This document shows, one piece after another, positions 5,453-6,850 of a stretch of DNA of 6,850 bases. Numbering within the stretch: position 1 is the first letter of the stretch; every line of letters starts with the position of its first letter. The translations under genes and the position numbers were made by a program. The stretch comes from an uncultured Bdellovibrio sp. (GTDB lineage Bacteria > Bdellovibrionota > Bdellovibrionia > Bdellovibrionales > Bdellovibrionaceae), in contig CAMLMF010000133.1 in assembly GCA_946480995.1 (NCBI GenBank), positions 1-6,850 of the forward strand, read 5' to 3'. A model generated the notes under the pieces. That model saw only the letters and a program-made list of their open reading frames with translations. It was not told the origin of the DNA and did no database searches.

Positions 5453-6337
5453 ATGCAGTACTTATTTTTAGCATTTTTAATTACATTTAGCTTTCACGCA
5501 CAAGCTGCAAAACTTAAAGTTGTAACGACACTTCCTGACGTGGCGGAAGTGGTGCAAGCCATCGGTGGCGAATTCGTTGAGGTGCAAAGCTTGCTTAAAG
5601 GCAGCGAAGATCCTCACTATGCCGAAGCCCGCCCTGATTATATTTTAAAAGTAAATCGCGCCGACATCGTCTGTGCCGTCGGTTTAGAGTTAGAGATTGG
5701 CTGGCTGCCAAAAATTTTAGAAAAGGCCGGCAATGCCAAAGTGCAATCCGGTGGTCCCGGCTTTTGCGCCTTGGGTGACAAAGTCACCGCTTTAGATATC
5801 CCTTCGGGAGTCATCAATCGTTCCTTGGGCGATGTACATCCCCATGGGAATCCGCATTTTATGTTGTCGTTAGAAAAAGTATCCGACAGCGGCGCGGAAG
5901 TTGTGCGCGTCTTGTCGTTAGCACTTCCCGACAAGGCTTCCGTCTTTGAGAAAAATTATGATGCATTCAAAAAACGCCTTAGCGACGCAAAGAAAGAACT
6001 TTCTGCGTCCCTTAAGAAAGGCAAAGTCCTCGAGTACCACAAAGAGTTTACTTATTTTTTCAACTCTTACGGGCTTGAATCGCTGGGCAGCTTAGAAGAA
6101 AAGCCAGGAATGCCTCCGTCCGCAGCACGCATTGCCAAGGTTGCCCAGTTGGCGAAAGAAAATAAAGTCGCGGTTCTATTTGCCACGACTTCGGCTCCAC
6201 ATAAAGTTTTAGAGCGCTTTCAGGAACTTTCTGGAGTTCCAGTTGTGCAAGTCCCGTCTTATGTGCAAAGCTTTGATAAAAGTTCTGCAAAAAATATTAT
6301 CGATTTACAAAAAGTTTTAGTGAAGGCGATTCCTTGA
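5453..6337 (+). CDS. znuA: ZnuA-like periplasmic metal-binding protein of an ABC transporter
   Basis: This is the solute-binding protein of a zinc/manganese-type ABC importer (cluster A-I), delivering metal from the periplasm to the permease. Its 294 residues include a Sec signal peptide cleaved after AQA (about residue 18). The three histidine ligands of the family are visible: His55 in EDPHYAEARP, His135 in GNPHFMLS, and His196 in LEYHKEFTYF. A short His-containing loop (DVHPHGNPH, 127-135) stands in for the longer His-rich loop of E. coli ZnuA. GLELEIGWLP (77-86) and KPGMPPS (217-223) are further family blocks. The fourth ligand, normally Asp in a DPLG-like sequence near the C-terminus, is not evident: VVQVPSY (264-270) occupies that place. 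Cys74 and Cys105 could form a disulfide. AGAGGG (5442-5447), overlapping the barrel's stop, is its ribosome site. Zinc is more likely than manganese given the three His and the operon, but specificity is inferred. Confidence 0.92.
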   Translation: MQYLFLAFLITFSFHAQAAKLKVVTTLPDVAEVVQAIGGEFVEVQSLLKGSEDPHYAEARPDYILKVNRADIVCAVGLELEIGWLPKILEKAGNAKVQSGGPGFCALGDKVTALDIPSGVINRSLGDVHPHGNPHFMLSLEKVSDSGAEVVRVLSLALPDKASVFEKNYDAFKKRLSDAKKELSASLKKGKVLEYHKEFTYFFNSYGLESLGSLEEKPGMPPSAARIAKVAQLAKENKVAVLFATTSAPHKVLERFQELSGVPVVQVPSYVQSFDKSSAKNIIDLQKVLVKAIP

Positions 6338-6850
6338 GCTATTTACTGCAAGTTCACAATCTAAGAGCGAAAAATACGGCGGGAGAATGGCTTTCTCCAG
6401 AAGTCAGTTTTGATTTGCAAGCTGGCGAAGTATTGTTCTTCCGCGGTGAAAATGGCGCCGGCAAAAGTACTTTGCTGAAAACTATTTTGGGTCTGCACAA
6501 AAAATTTTCTGGAGACTTTAAGTTTTCTGTTCAACCCGAAGAAATTCAATACTTACCGCAGTTGGGAAACTTACACTTTCACTTGCCGTTGACTTTGCAA
6601 GATATGCTAAGCGACGCTCAGACCGAATTACCACTGCTTAAGGGCCTGGATTTACAAAAAAAATGGAATACTGCCAGTGGCGGTGAAAGACAGAAGATTT
6701 TATTAGCTTCGGTCTTAGAAAAAAATCCGCGGCTCTTAATTTTAGATGAGCCCTTTAATCACGTTGATAAAGAATCCATCGTAGTCATTGAAGAAGCCCT
6801 GGGCCTGTTCTTAAAGTCCCATCCGCAAAGTTCTTTGATTCTTGTTTCTC
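6334..6850 (+). CDS. znuC: ZnuC-like ABC transporter ATPase, truncated by the window end
   Basis: This is the cytoplasmic ATPase of the metal importer; 172 residues are visible and the 3' end is missing. TTG at 6334 overlaps the ZnuA stop in TTGA, with AAGG (6323-6326) seven bases upstream; no in-frame ATG fits better. Visible motifs are Walker A GENGAGKST (38-46), the Q-loop YLPQ (Gln76), the signature ASGGER (114-119), Walker B LLILDEP (134-140) and D-loop HVD (143-145). The sequence stops at LILVS, right where the H-loop His is expected. The stretch LPLTLQDML (84-92) after the Q-loop and the spacing resemble ZnuC. The helical region between Q-loop and signature appears several residues shorter than in E. 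coli ZnuC. Coupling to znuA implies matched expression; the permease (ZnuB-type) should follow downstream. Confidence 0.92.
   Translation, partial: MSYLLQVHNLRAKNTAGEWLSPEVSFDLQAGEVLFFRGENGAGKSTLLKTILGLHKKFSGDFKFSVQPEEIQYLPQLGNLHFHLPLTLQDMLSDAQTELPLLKGLDLQKKWNTASGGERQKILLASVLEKNPRLLILDEPFNHVDKESIVVIEEALGLFLKSHPQSSLILVS

Noticed and set aside
5638..5934. 98-residue minus-strand ORF inside znuA
   Set aside because: It is antisense to a clear ZnuA-family coding region, with no ribosome site or motif.
6361..6549. 62-residue minus-strand ORF inside the ATPase gene
   Set aside because: The plus-strand frame here carries the Walker A motif and the Q-loop lies just past it, so the minus-strand frame is a shadow.

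Overview
The window looks like chromosome from a Gram-negative proteobacterium. It has a lipoprotein signal peptidase, a lipoprotein, an outer-membrane beta-barrel with C-terminal Phe and several Sec signal peptides. Base composition is near-balanced to slightly AT-rich. The packed gene layout and the RegB/RegA-like pair with a Q/P-rich hypothetical next to lspA resemble Bdellovibrio and relatives, but that placement is an impression, not proven. No mobile element, tRNA, rRNA or CRISPR array is visible.

Region 1 (1-178) has no supported gene. It holds a strong rho-independent terminator for a plus-strand gene that ends before or near the window edge, then a probable promoter. Region 2 (179-1317, plus strand) carries a hypothetical protein with a Gln/Pro/His-rich linker and a possible ribbon-helix-helix C-terminus, followed by lspA (signal peptidase II) with its own promoter. 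LspA ends inside a hairpin that probably terminates transcription from both sides.

Region 3 (1328-3102, minus strand) is a two-component system: a six-TM histidine kinase and a short response regulator with a Fis-type helix-turn-helix, overlapping by ATGA. The kinase resembles the redox sensor RegB/PrrB. It keeps a GxxxNPF loop between TM3 and TM4 and a cysteine about 41 residues after the phospho-His, but has Gln where the H-box acidic residue is expected.

Region 4 (about 3140 to the window end, plus strand) is a compact operon divergent from the kinase. In order it encodes a secreted His/Cys-rich protein with a duplicated C-H cluster, a small lipoprotein, an outer-membrane barrel with His-rich segments, a ZnuA-like substrate-binding protein and the start of a ZnuC-like ATPase cut by the window end. 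The genes are joined by very short gaps, stop codons fused to ribosome binding sites and a TTGA overlap. A 6+6 bp inverted repeat (ATGCAA-N5-TTGCAT) lies in the promoter and is a good candidate for a Zur-type operator. The simplest reading is an envelope-spanning zinc (or related metal) acquisition system: the barrel for outer-membrane passage, the His/Cys protein and lipoprotein as periplasmic or surface helpers, and ZnuA/ZnuC plus a permease expected downstream for inner-membrane import. The first three genes have no function I can assign firmly, and they are the most novel part of the window.
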